Shown here piece after piece: positions 27,301-35,072 of a stretch of DNA of 64,000 nucleotides (its first letter is position 1; every line of letters begins with the position of its first letter). The notes under the pieces are model-generated. The model was given only the letters and a program-made list of their open reading frames with translations, was not told where the DNA came from and made no database searches. Origin of the DNA: Lichenostomus cassidix (lineage: Eukaryota; Chordata; Aves; Passeriformes; Meliphagidae). A program made the translations under genes and the position numbers. The stretch is from assembly GCA_008360975.2 (NCBI GenBank), contig CM039202.1, positions 2,502,675 to 2,566,674 on the forward strand, written 5' to 3'.

Positions 27301-28975
27301 AGGTTTGGGGGTTTCACACTTCTGCTATGAATATCTTGGGATTTGCAGGGTGATGGCAGAACCCAAATTTGTGTTTGGGGCTGGAAAATTCCCTCTAAGC
27401 AATGGGAATGTGGGAGGTGGAAAGGTGATCTCCAGCCATGAGAGCCACAGCAAATCTTCAGCTGTTATGTTCTCTGTTAATTCCTGGAGAAAACAGGAGG
27501 TGAAGCATTTCCTTCGCAGAAAATGCTTTCAGCTGCCACTGAAAATTGCTGTTTTCTCTGTAAGAAGGAGCTGTTGAGATCAGCCTCAGGCACCCCACAG
27601 CTTTTGGAACAGCCTGGGCAGGTTATTTCACAGGGGTTGAGTCCAGTGCTCACTCAGGTTCTCTGATCCCTCTTCCAGGTGCATGAATACCTCAGAAGTA
27701 AACTCTGCTCACTCTACGAGAACGATTGCATTTTTGACAAGTTTGAATGCTGTTGGAATGGATCAGACAGGCAAGTGGAATTCTCCTCCCTATGCACTTC
27801 AGATATTCCCAAAATGTTTAAATTATTTATATGTTTAAAATGCACAGTGGAGCTCAAATACCTGGCTTTGGACAGCACTGTAGTCCTTCAGTAGCCTTTA
27901 AAGTGTGCATTATTAGCTCTGTAAGAATCTCCACCAGACCTGTTGGGGAGCCCATGGGAAAACCTTCCAGGAATGTTCCTTTTCCTAGTGATTTGCCACG
28001 GTGTTGACCTGCCAACATCACCACCTAGGGCAGCTCTTGCCTCTGTGCTAATCATGTCATTAACTGCTTATTTGCTGCACCTAAAGCAGCTCGTTGGTTC
28101 CCTGTCAGTACTGTCAGACATGGTGCTTTTTTATTATTTATTTGTTTTAATTTGGCATCTGTCTGCTCAAATATTTCTTGAGGCAAGGGAAGGAGAAGGA
28201 ACCTCCTTGTATTTTACTGAACAGCTGATGCAGAATCAGGAGCTGTAAGGGATTCTCACCAAGCAGATGTGCTGCTCAGTGCCTAAAATCACGCAAATTG
28301 TCACTAAAACTGTCGCTAAAAAGTGAAAAATTGTTGGTAAAATCATGTGGCTAAAAATTCAGTGTGCTTGGGGTTTGTTGGGTCTTTCCCTTGTGTGTGT
28401 GAAAATTGAATGATGGTGAAAATTGAACAATGGTGAAAATCAAATGATGGTGACAATTGAACGATGGTGAAAATTGAATGATGACATTTGAGGTGTTTGA
28501 GTAACAAAGTACCTCAAAGGGATTAGGGAAGGAAAAAGGATTATCTTAGAGGTTTTTAAATCTATAACAGTGCCTCAGTTTAATTTCCCTTTAGCTATAA
28601 CAGGTAACAAAGGCGTGATCCGAGTCGGGACGCTAAAACCAGAACCAATTCCCAACTAACCTCTTCCTTCCTTCCCTCCCTCCCTCTCTACGCAGCATTG
28701 TCATGACAGGATCTTACAACAACTTCTTCAGGATGTTTGACAGGAACACCAAGAGGGACATCACCCTGGAAGCATCCCGGGAGAACAACAAGCCGCGCAC
28801 GGTGCTGAAGCCGCGCAAGGTGTGCGCCAGCGGCAAGAGGAAGAAGGACGAGATCAGCGTCGACAGCTTAGACTTCAACAAGAAGATCCTGCACACAGCC
28901 TGGCACCCCAAGGAGAACATCATCGCCGTAGCTACCACAAACAACTTGTATATATTTCAAGACAAGATGAATTAG
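21214..28975 (+). CDS. PPP2R2A: PPP2R2A, PP2A regulatory subunit B55-alpha (exons for residues 28-447; 5' end outside window)
   Basis: B55-alpha is the B-type regulatory subunit of protein phosphatase 2A. It is a seven-bladed WD40 propeller that binds the scaffold A subunit and presents substrates to the catalytic C subunit. Eight exons (21214-21311, 24131-24296, 24770-24882, 25537-25714, 26398-26562, 27030-27199, 27679-27770, 28696-28975) sum to 1262 nt, exactly what is needed for codon 28 to the stop of a 447-codon gene. Every junction keeps frame. The translation follows the vertebrate protein almost residue for residue; from memory it differs from human at a handful of sites, for example ending DKMN rather than DKVN. 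The first 27 codons (initiator Met, QWCFSQVKG region) were looked for upstream and not found, so they should lie before position 1. Two introns are unusual: one U12-type and one GC-AG. Identity is secure; only the outer 5' exons are missing. Confidence 0.97.
21312..24130 (+). other. PPP2R2A: PPP2R2A intron between exons for residues 28-60 and 61-115
   Basis: The donor is GTGAGT and the acceptor TCTCTTTCCAG. No gene, array or confident mobile element was seen in these 2.8 kb. Confidence 0.85.
24131..24296 (+). CDS. PPP2R2A: PPP2R2A coding exon, residues 61-115 plus first base of codon 116
   Basis: The 166-bp exon lies between TCTCTTTCCAG and GTAAGT. It reads [17 protein letters not shown], then the conserved [20 protein letters not shown] and [14 protein letters not shown]. 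From memory human has Ile where this copy has Thr at residue 63. It covers the end of blade 1 and the start of blade 2. Confidence 0.97.
24297..24769 (+). other. PPP2R2A: PPP2R2A intron, residues 115/116
   Basis: A 473-bp U2-type intron with GTAAGT donor and CTGCCTCTCCCATTGCAG acceptor. A triplicated 'ttatttgggat' motif occurs near 24466-24489; nothing else was seen. Confidence 0.85.
24770..24882 (+). CDS. PPP2R2A: PPP2R2A coding exon, residues 116-153
   Basis: The 113-bp exon is preceded by CTGCCTCTCCCATTGCAG and followed by GTGAGT. It reads [20 protein letters not shown] and then [17 protein letters not shown]. The WD signature KLWKI closes the second blade. The following intron is filled by a tandem repeat that begins just after the donor. 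Confidence 0.97.
24883..25536 (+). repeat. Tandem repeat filling a PPP2R2A intron, with duplicated splice acceptor
   Basis: The 654-bp intron is built from four to five imperfect copies of a block of roughly 105-145 bp. Landmarks are 'cagctcatttctcctc', 'agctcagggaggagctgcac', 'catcacctctgtgatgctg' and 'gacttttaagccac'. A larger period of 247 bp also repeats a GGTTTGGTTTGGATTGG run, the acceptor GTGTGTGCTGCAG and the first bases of the next exon. Homology begins only a few bases after the upstream donor and runs into the downstream exon. Confidence 0.9.
25537..25714 (+). CDS. PPP2R2A: PPP2R2A coding exon, residues 154-212 plus first base of codon 213
   Basis: The 178-bp exon reads [20 protein letters not shown], then [20 protein letters not shown] and [17 protein letters not shown]. 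The second Asp of the [10 protein letters not shown] segment is residue 197, a residue reported in the B55-alpha literature as important for substrate binding. The donor is GTATCCTTC, a minor-spliceosome consensus rather than the usual GTRAGT. The exon is GC-rich at third positions, unlike the first exons. A near copy of its acceptor and first bases lies 247 bp upstream. Confidence 0.97.
25715..26397 (+). other. PPP2R2A: U12-type intron of PPP2R2A
   Basis: The intron starts GTATCCTTC (25715-25723), matching the minor-spliceosome 5' site RTATCCTT. TCCCTTAAC (26377-26385) differs by one base from the U12 branch-point consensus TTCCTTAAC. The likely branch A at 26384 is 13 nt before the end of the AG, the usual U12 spacing, and there is no pyrimidine tract. 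A CR1 fragment lies inside. Confidence 0.85.
25873..25996 (-). mobile_element. CR1 LINE 3'-end fragment
   Basis: The + strand shows the reverse complement of the CR1 tail: 'gaatggtttgggtt', 'ttccactgtcccaggttgct', 'tggacacttccagggatgga'. It is a decayed fragment of about 120 bp within the U12 intron of PPP2R2A. Confidence 0.75.
26398..26562 (+). CDS. PPP2R2A: PPP2R2A coding exon, residues 213-267 plus first base of codon 268
   Basis: The 165-bp exon reads [20 protein letters not shown], then [20 protein letters not shown] and [14 protein letters not shown]. It is followed by GTGAGT. The acceptor lacks a good pyrimidine tract but has a U12 branch-point match 13 nt upstream. The exon forms the fourth propeller blade. 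Confidence 0.97.
26563..27029 (+). other. PPP2R2A: PPP2R2A intron, residues 267/268
   Basis: A 467-bp U2-type intron with GTGAGT donor and a CTTTCCCTGCAG acceptor. Nothing else was recognised in it. Confidence 0.85.
27030..27199 (+). CDS. PPP2R2A: PPP2R2A coding exon, residues 268-324
   Basis: The 170-bp exon follows CTTTCCCTGCAG and ends before GTATGG. It reads [20 protein letters not shown], then [20 protein letters not shown] and [21 protein letters not shown] is a clear WD40 strand signature. Third positions are AT-rich. Confidence 0.97.
27200..27678 (+). other. PPP2R2A: PPP2R2A intron, residues 324/325
   Basis: A 479-bp intron with GTATGG donor and TCCCTCTTCCAG acceptor. The reading frame of the upstream exon stays open into it for some 380 bp, which is read as chance retention rather than coding. 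Confidence 0.85.
27679..27770 (+). CDS. PPP2R2A: PPP2R2A coding exon, residues 325-354 plus two bases of codon 355
   Basis: The 92-bp exon follows CCCTCTTCCAG and reads [20 protein letters not shown], then [10 protein letters not shown]. The exon must end at AG (27770) so that AG|C makes Ser with the next exon. The intron then starts with GCAAGT, a GC-AG donor with otherwise perfect consensus. Confidence 0.96.
27771..28695 (+). other. PPP2R2A: GC-AG intron of PPP2R2A
   Basis: The donor is AG|GCAAGT, with AG before and CAAGT after the cut, as is typical of GC-AG introns. The acceptor is TCTCTACGCAG. Reading frame across the junction (AG|C for Ser355) excludes the nearest GT. The intron also holds a 17-bp tandem repeat. 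Confidence 0.85.
28401..28485 (+). repeat. 17-bp minisatellite, five copies
   Basis: The unit is gaaaattgaatgatggt, with copies starting at 28401, 28418, 28435, 28452 and 28469 and differing at one to three bases each. It lies in the last intron of PPP2R2A. Confidence 0.92.
28696..28975 (+). CDS. PPP2R2A: PPP2R2A terminal coding exon, residues 355-447 and stop
   Basis: The exon starts after CTACGCAG and reads [20 protein letters not shown], continuing through the basic stretch [15 protein letters not shown] to the last blade ([20 protein letters not shown]) and ends DKMN, TAG. Third positions are strongly GC-rich (many CCG, CGC, GTG, CTG, AAG codons) compared with the AT-rich exons at 24131 and 27030. 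Confidence 0.97.
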
Positions 28976-29510
28976 GGTTGGCATTCCTAACTGAAGAGTC
29001 ACTTCCTGCATAGTTGAAATAGTTGAATCTAGCATTTGTACCTGTAACGAAAGCGAGTGAGAGGTCCATTATGGCACCCCTTTCCAGTGTTTAAAAATGT
29101 GCCATATGACAACACACTTTTATAGCTCCATGGAGAAGGCTCTGTGGCTCTGTTGTCTCCATGCCTGCTAGCCATTTAGGTGAGGATAGGGCACTTTTTA
29201 ATTTAAATGACTACTTGCACCATCTTGCCTAATGGACTAGACTGGACTGTCTCAACATCGGTTTACTCCACTTTTTATGCCTTCCATTGTGATGACGTCA
29301 GACACAGGGAAAGCCTTCAATCATGCTATGGGATTTAATTGTGTAACCTCATTACTGTATCATTCGTGGCCCCCTTTTTTTATTAAATACAGCTCATTCT
29401 TGCTGTGGCTTGTAGCATTCCTCCTCCTTCTGGCCTCCTGGACTCCCCCTTCCCCCTTCGTCCCCCTCCACCTCGCCTTGGTGGTGGTGTATGGAAAAAA
29501 AAAAAAACAA

Positions 29511-29516
29511 AATAAA
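29511..29516 (+). terminator. Poly(A) signal AATAAA in PPP2R2A 3'UTR
   Basis: AATAAA follows a 13-A run 535 bp after the stop. Confidence 0.5.
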
Positions 29517-29579
29517 GCACATAAAATGGGTCCGTTTGGGGTCAGTGGTAAAGGGGGTCTGTGTTGCAACAAATGTTTT

Positions 29580-29585
29580 AATAAA
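29580..29585 (+). terminator. Poly(A) signal AATAAA, candidate main PPP2R2A site
   Basis: The context tgttttAATAAAcagttg, about 600 bp after the stop, has T-rich sequence upstream. It is one of four close AATAAA hexamers (29511, 29580, 29665, 29764). Confidence 0.55.
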
Positions 29586-29763
29586 CAGTTGACTGTAATC
29601 ACTCCTTGCCATGTCTGGCACCAAAAAAAAAGAGAAAATAAGGAAAGAAACAAACAAACTACTGAATAAAAGTGACAAAGAATGGAGAATCTGTTTTCTT
29701 TTTTTTTTTTTTTTAATCTACCTCTTTATACAAATACTCTGTGTTTTACCTTAGATGCATGAA

Positions 29764-29769
29764 AATAAA
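29764..29769 (+). terminator. Poly(A) signal AATAAA, distal
   Basis: The hexamer lies in gaaAATAAAatgatg, followed by a T-rich stretch (tgttttttgtaatg) that could serve as a downstream element. Confidence 0.45.
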
Positions 29770-31449
29770 ATGATGTTTTTTGTAATGATTTTAACCAGTA
29801 TTAATTATTTTTCACGGGAATGAAGAGAGGGAGGGATTTTCACAGGTACTTCCTTCACTCCTGAGTGACCTGAGCACCAGCCAGGCTGTGACCACATCCA
29901 TCTCAGCACCACAACTGACCAGGTTTTGATCTGAGCACTCACTTCCTGCTCCACCATCCCTGAATGCTCCTTTTTTTTTTTTAATTTTTTTTTTAAACTG
30001 TTGGGAAATAGAATCTTCAGGTTTTCAATTCTGTTTTAAGGGACTGATGTCTTAATGTTGAGTTCCGTCCTGGTTTCTTCAATGCCTTGTTTTAGGATCA
30101 AATACCTTGACTGCCTTGTTTTAGAGCACCAAGTCCCCTGTGGCTTTGTGAGAAGTTGTCTGAGCTCTTGTGTGGTGTTCTGTAGTATCAGCACCATGGT
30201 TCCATAGCTAATGACTGCACTGCATTCTGCTGCTCTATTTTCTGTATTTATTGCTAACTGGAAATATGTAGTTTTTAAACCATGCAAGTGTTTTCTTCTT
30301 GGCTTTTGGCTTTGCAAAGTTCCTGCACTTGGGGAAATGTTCGCTGGTGCAAGGAGCCCAACACGTGGAGTACAGAAGCTGCATGAAATAATAAAAGTGT
30401 TCATAGTGATGTGAGAGATTTCAACTCTTCAGCACATAAGGCTTATCCAAAGATGAACTAGATATTGATGCTTTATAAGGCTCATGAGTTTTTACTTCCA
30501 GATAATTTTGCTAAATGTGCTTTTAGGTTTTGCTCTTCCTTCACGGAAATGTTCGGTGAAGTTTGAAGTCGTAGTGAACTTACCTTGACTGGGAGAATTT
30601 TCACTTTTTAGTTACCTATATTTAATTATTTCTGTGGCTTAGAGGTAGTTATTAAAATGACTTTATGATTTGATCAACTGAGATATTGTTTCTGCTGTAA
30701 AATTCTGGCTGGGTTAGAGGTTGTTAACAAGACTATTGCAATCACTCTTTAATTTCTTTAAGTCCTTGTGCAGTGGTTTGAGAATGTAAAAATTCTAATA
30801 TTTATTAATCCGGTTCTCTTAAATACAGTATTTGTCTTGTACCATGCATGCCTGACCATGAGCCTTTGTAAGGATTTTACCTTTTTTTTTATTTTTAATT
30901 ATTTTTCACCTGCTAGCCTTGTAAAACAATTGAACTGCCCCAGGGACAGCAGCTGTTTTCCCGTGGGTGAATAAACCAGTGGGCCCTACTCCTCCTGAGC
31001 AGCATGTGACTAATTTTACTCCAGCCTTGCCAACAGTTCAGGAAACAACTCGAGTAACGTTACTCACGTGCACAGGTGTTCCCAGGGCCGAGGTTTATTT
31101 CTCACGAGGGCACAGAGGTGATGAGATTTGGGTTGAATTTTGGGACCAGGAGGGGGTCATGGCACTGAGGCTGCTGTTCTGTGCTGCCCCAGTCCCCAGG
31201 GCTGCACGGAAGGAAGGTGACACAGAGGGACAGTGGGACAGTCACACCTAGAGCAATACTCCAGCACAGCCTCCCCCAGCTCGCCTCGGGAAAGGGTTTG
31301 TTGGGAATGGTGATCCTTGGGATGTCAGCTGAGGTTGAACTTGTCCCCACCAAGCCCAGCTCCTGCCTGTGCTGTCACACTATCGATCCATGAGAGAATT
31401 CTCTGAGCACACTGTCCACTGAAACATGCTGTAAATCGTATATTTTATT

Positions 31450-31455
31450 AATAAA
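31450..31455 (+). terminator. Poly(A) signal AATAAA, possible end of a long PPP2R2A 3'UTR
   Basis: The sequence is ttttattAATAAAagtatgc. It would end a 3'UTR of about 2.5 kb, which is plausible for this gene, but nothing in the sequence ties it to PPP2R2A. Confidence 0.3.
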
Positions 31456-32661
31456 AGTATGCCGAGAATACACTTTGTCAGGATGCTTTCTATGCTCTTT
31501 CCTGTCCCTCCCCTCTGCTGCAGCTGCAGGAATGTTCCAGTGAGTGGGGAATGCCTGGGGAATGGTGTCCCTGTCCCTTCAGCAGCCCCTCAGTGCCCAG
31601 TGAAACCAGTGCAACCCACCATTCCCAGTCCCCGAATGCCAAACTAAATAGGGAAGATGTTCTCTTCCTTTCACTCTTGTCCTGAAGCCACCAAAATGCC
31701 ACCAATCCCCCCTGTGCTGGTTTGTACCTGCAGTGTGACAAGTGTCACTCCTGCCTCCAGTCAGCGGTCAGGGTGAGGTGTTTATCCAGCAATCCCGGGC
31801 TGCAGGAGAGCCCTGTGCCTCCAGTCCCTTTGTCACTTCCCTGCTGGGACATGGAAAACACGCTGGAAATGCAGCAGCACCTGCTCCCCTACTGCTCTGC
31901 TCAGGCAGGGCTGGAGCGTTTACTGCCTAACTACAGATTCTTTTATTATCAGCATGATTGGAAAAAGCTCAGGGAGTGCTGGCAAGCAGAAACCTGTGGT
32001 TTTTCCCCTCCTGGAGAGGGGCTGTGGGTGATGGAATACCGATATTTTAATAGAGATTTTTATTGTCATCTTGTTCTTGGGCACGGCAGAGCTGGGAAGC
32101 AATTTCCTGTGCGCTGCTCCTCTGCTCTTTCCCTCGGGCTGCGGAGGTGTAAAACATCCCGGCTCACATCAAACACTCCTTTTATTGAATAAAACTGCCT
32201 CCTTTTGCCCTTTCCCGTGGAATTGGCTGTTGTAAAGGCAAGGATTGCTGTCTCGGATCGAGGTGAGCTGGGTAATGACCGTGGCTGTCTGGAGCTGTTT
32301 GTTTGCCCTCAGCAAACATCTTCAACCCGGGCTGGAACGGTTCGGGCTTGTAAAGATGAGCGGGGCAATAAAACCAGTGTCTGTTTCACAGCTGAGAGGA
32401 TAAAAACTGCGAATTCCATCTCTCTGCACAGCGAATTTCACCCTCCGATTTCAGCAATCTCAGCCTTTGCAAGCAGTTAAACAGCCCTGGCTGGTTTTAA
32501 TGCTGCTTTTCCGAGCTCCGGATCTCCACTAGGAGGCAAAACGTTACTGCAAAGAGGAGGAGGCTTGGGAGCCGCGAGGGGTCACGGCGAGGTGTGGTCG
32601 CTGTCCCTCGAAGTCACCTCCGGAATCAACAGCGATCAGTTTGTTGCTAAATATGAGACGC

Positions 32662-32669
32662 TATAAAAG
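32662..32669 (+). promoter_or_regulatory. TATA-box-like element in a CpG-rich patch
   Basis: TATAAAAG sits in a small inverted repeat (ACGCT...AGCGT) inside about 160 bp with a dozen CpGs (32560-32720), 2.5 kb upstream of BNIP3L. No transcript could be assigned. Confidence 0.3.
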
Positions 32670-32855
32670 CGTTTCCAGGCTGGATGATCGCGGCACAAGC
32701 AGTCCAGCCGGGGTGAGCAGGGCAAAGAGCCCTCGGGCTGGGGGATGCTGGGTGTGTCCAGCTCAGAAAAGAGATGTTTTTCGGCTTTGGGGAACAGAAA
32801 TACTAAGCAAGGACAATAATAATAATCGTGGCATGGTTTAGGCTTTAGAATAAAG

Positions 32856-32968
32856 GAATGGTTTGGGTTGGAAGGACCTTAAAGCCCAGCCAGTTCCACC
32901 TTCCACTGTCCCAGGTTGCTCCAAGCCCTGTCCAACCTGTCCTTGGACAATTCCAGGGATGGAGCAGC
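32856..32968 (-). mobile_element. CR1 LINE 3'-end fragment
   Basis: The + strand carries 'ggaatggtttgggttggaag', 'gaccttaaagcccagccag', 'cactgtcccaggttgctcc' and 'ggacaattccagggatggag', the reverse complement of the CR1 3'UTR. Confidence 0.85.
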
Positions 32969-32985
32969 CTCAGCTTTCCTTCTTT

Positions 32986-34235
32986 ACCTGTTTCATTAAA
33001 CATTTAGAACACCTCAGAACCATGAGGTAAACCACCGGGATTAGCTTGGCACAGCTCTGGTTACTTGTTTGATTTCCATTGACTTAAAGGATTTTTTTTT
33101 CCCCCTGTACTGCACTCCAGTACAGAAAGCTTTTCCCAGGAATTTACTACCATTGTTCCTCTTCTATTAACATGTGGTTTTGTGTCCCTCCAACCCTGCC
33201 ATTGTCACAGCATTTTCCATCCCAGGATTCAAATTACAAACATTAATTACATCATTCAAATGCCTCCAGGAAGCTGTGTAGTGGTTCAAGCACAGGGCTG
33301 AAAGTCAGCCCTTGTGAATGCTATTTCTGGCTCTGCATTGACTCACTCTATAATCTTGATCAATTTATTTCTGACTCAGAAATGTTAATAGTCCCACTTG
33401 GCTGATAAATATTCATGCCACAAGTGTTGTGGCAAACGCTTCCTGAATGAGGGTGGTGACAAATGCTCACGTTAGCCTGTGATTTCAGGGTTGCAAAGTG
33501 GGATTGGCTTACCCAGGTGGGTTTGCTATTCAAAATCCTAAGTAGCTCATTGTTCTGACTCCAATCTCGAATCTATCTGCAGCTCCTCCACCTGTAAACA
33601 GATGTTTTAGCAAATTAATTCAGTTGTTGCTTTCTTTTTACTACTAATGTAGCTAATTCTCTTCCAGTGCTATCCCAGAGACATCCAGATTTTACACAGG
33701 ATTAGATATTTGGTGCAAACATGCAGGGCCTGTGGTCAAACTGGGGAGAAGTGTTGGTGATATAAAAAGTGAATTTCAAACATCCAACATCAGTGTGGAT
33801 GAATAGAAGATGAAAAAACATTTAAAAGATATATTCTAGCATGGGATGAGTGTGGCACTTTTGCATACAGGCTTTTTCTCTAGCTTGAAATAGATCTGTC
33901 ACAGAAATAAAGTGATTTATTTGCATTTGTAATGGGGAAGGAATAAAGAACACTACAGGAGTTGTGTCTGCGTGGCTTCATTCTGATGGTGTTGCTGTTA
34001 CTGAACTCCTACTATAATGTAAAAAAACACAATTTAGACTCTCGTGGCTGTTGATGGGAGGAGTTTATGGTGTAAAAGGCTCCTTTACAGCTGTTGGGAT
34101 GCAAAATGCTTATAGATATGTTATATACATGTGTGTGAGAGAGAGATAGGAGTTACAAAGTTCCACCAAAAAGAGTCTAGGCCTCCAAATAAACCTTAAA
34201 GGCAAAGTGATGTCAAAACAGAATGAAGTTAACAA
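32986..34235. other. Intergenic spacer upstream of BNIP3L
   Basis: No exon, RNA gene or repeat was recognised. Base composition is ordinary and AT-rich. Confidence 0.6.
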
Positions 34236-34239
34236 GAGG

Positions 34240-34575
34240 AAAAGGAGGCTCAGGGGGACCTTGTGGCTCTGCACAGCTCCAGACAGGAGGGGACAGCCGG
34301 GGGGATTTGGGATCAGATCCAGGGAACAGGGACAGGAGGAGAGGAACAGCCTCAGGCTGGGCCAGGGGAGGCTCAGGGTGGACAGCAGCAGGGATTTCCT
34401 CATGGAAAGGGAGCTCAGGGATTGGAACTGCCCAGGGAGGTTTGCAGTCCCCATCCCTGCAGGTGTCCAAGGAAGGCCTGGATGTGGCACTGAGAGCTCT
34501 GGGCTGGGGACAAGATGGGGACAAGATGGGGACAAGGTGGGGATCGGGGACAGGCCGGACTCGATAGTCTCGCAG
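34240..34575 (+). mobile_element. CR1 LINE 3' end
   Basis: It reads in CR1 sense: 'gggggaccttgtggctctgc', 'ggacaggaggagaggaacag', 'cctcatggaaagggagct', 'ggtgtccaaggaaggcctgg', 'atgtggcactgagagctctg' and a tail near 'gccggactcgatagtct'. A 'acaagatgggg' stretch is triplicated near the 3' end (34511-34545). It is followed immediately by the CCCTGT array. Confidence 0.85.
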
Positions 34576-34600
34576 GGCGTTCGCAGGCTGGCTGGCCCCG

Positions 34601-34926
34601 TCACTCCCTGTCCCTGTGTCGCTGTATTCCTGTCCCTGTATCCTTCTGTCCCTGTCCCTGTGTCCCTATCCCTGTATCCCTGTCCCTCTCCCTGTGTCCC
34701 TCTCCCTGTCCCCCGACCCTGTCCCAGTTCCTGTATCGCTGTCTCACTCTCCCTGTATCCCTGTATCCCTGTATCCCCGTATCCCCGTGTCCGTGTCTCC
34801 CTCGCCCTGTCCCTCTCCCTGTATCCCTGTATCCCTGTATCCCCGTGTCCCTGTCCCTGTGTCCCTCTCCCTGTCCCCGAGTCCCTCTCCCTGTCTCCCT
34901 GTCTCCCTGTCTCCCTGTCCCCATCC
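34601..34926 (+). repeat. CCCTGT-type microsatellite/minisatellite next to the BNIP3L promoter
   Basis: About 325 bp consist almost entirely of TCCCTG hexamers and of variants with GTATCCCTGTATCCCTGTATC and GTCTCCCTGTCTCCC. The - strand is therefore a series of GGG runs three to nine bases apart. Long overlapping frames on both strands are translations of the repeat, not genes. Confidence 0.95.
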
Positions 34927-34970
34927 CTCACGCTCCGTCCCCTCACGCCGCCGCTCCCTCAGCCCCTCGC

Positions 34971-35072
34971 TGCGCACGCGCGGGACGTGCGCGGGCGCGG
35001 GTCGCGCCATGGAGGCGGAGGGCGGGAGCGGCGCGCGCCGCGCCTGCGCAGCGCGGGGAGGCGGGGCGGGGC
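34971..35072 (+). promoter_or_regulatory. BNIP3L core promoter elements: NRF1, hypoxia-response and Sp1 motifs
   Basis: TGCGCACGCGCG (34971-34982) matches the palindromic NRF1 consensus at all positions. It is followed directly by GGGACGTGCG (34982-34991), which contains the HIF core ACGTG at 34985-34989. GGGGCGGGGC at 35063-35072 is an Sp1 box about 80 bp before the start codon. BNIP3L is known to be induced by hypoxia; use of these sites here is inference. Confidence 0.6.

Larger units (their letters stand above)
28976..29690 (+). other. PPP2R2A: PPP2R2A 3' untranslated region (proximal form)
   Basis: This follows the TAG stop directly and has no coding signal. It contains an A-rich run at 29495-29507, then AATAAA at 29511, 29580 and 29665. 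The true cleavage site or sites cannot be fixed from sequence alone, and longer forms ending near 29790 or near 31470 are possible. Confidence 0.7.
29791..32855. other. Intergenic region or extended PPP2R2A 3'UTR
   Basis: No gene, tRNA or confident mobile element was recognised. The first 1.6 kb may belong to a long 3'UTR. A CpG-richer patch with a TATAAAAG box lies at about 32560-32720. Confidence 0.6.

Noticed and set aside
27029..27577. 182-codon ORF starting at a PPP2R2A exon
   Set aside because: It is the exon plus read-through into the following intron; the GTATGG donor at 27200 ends the coding part.
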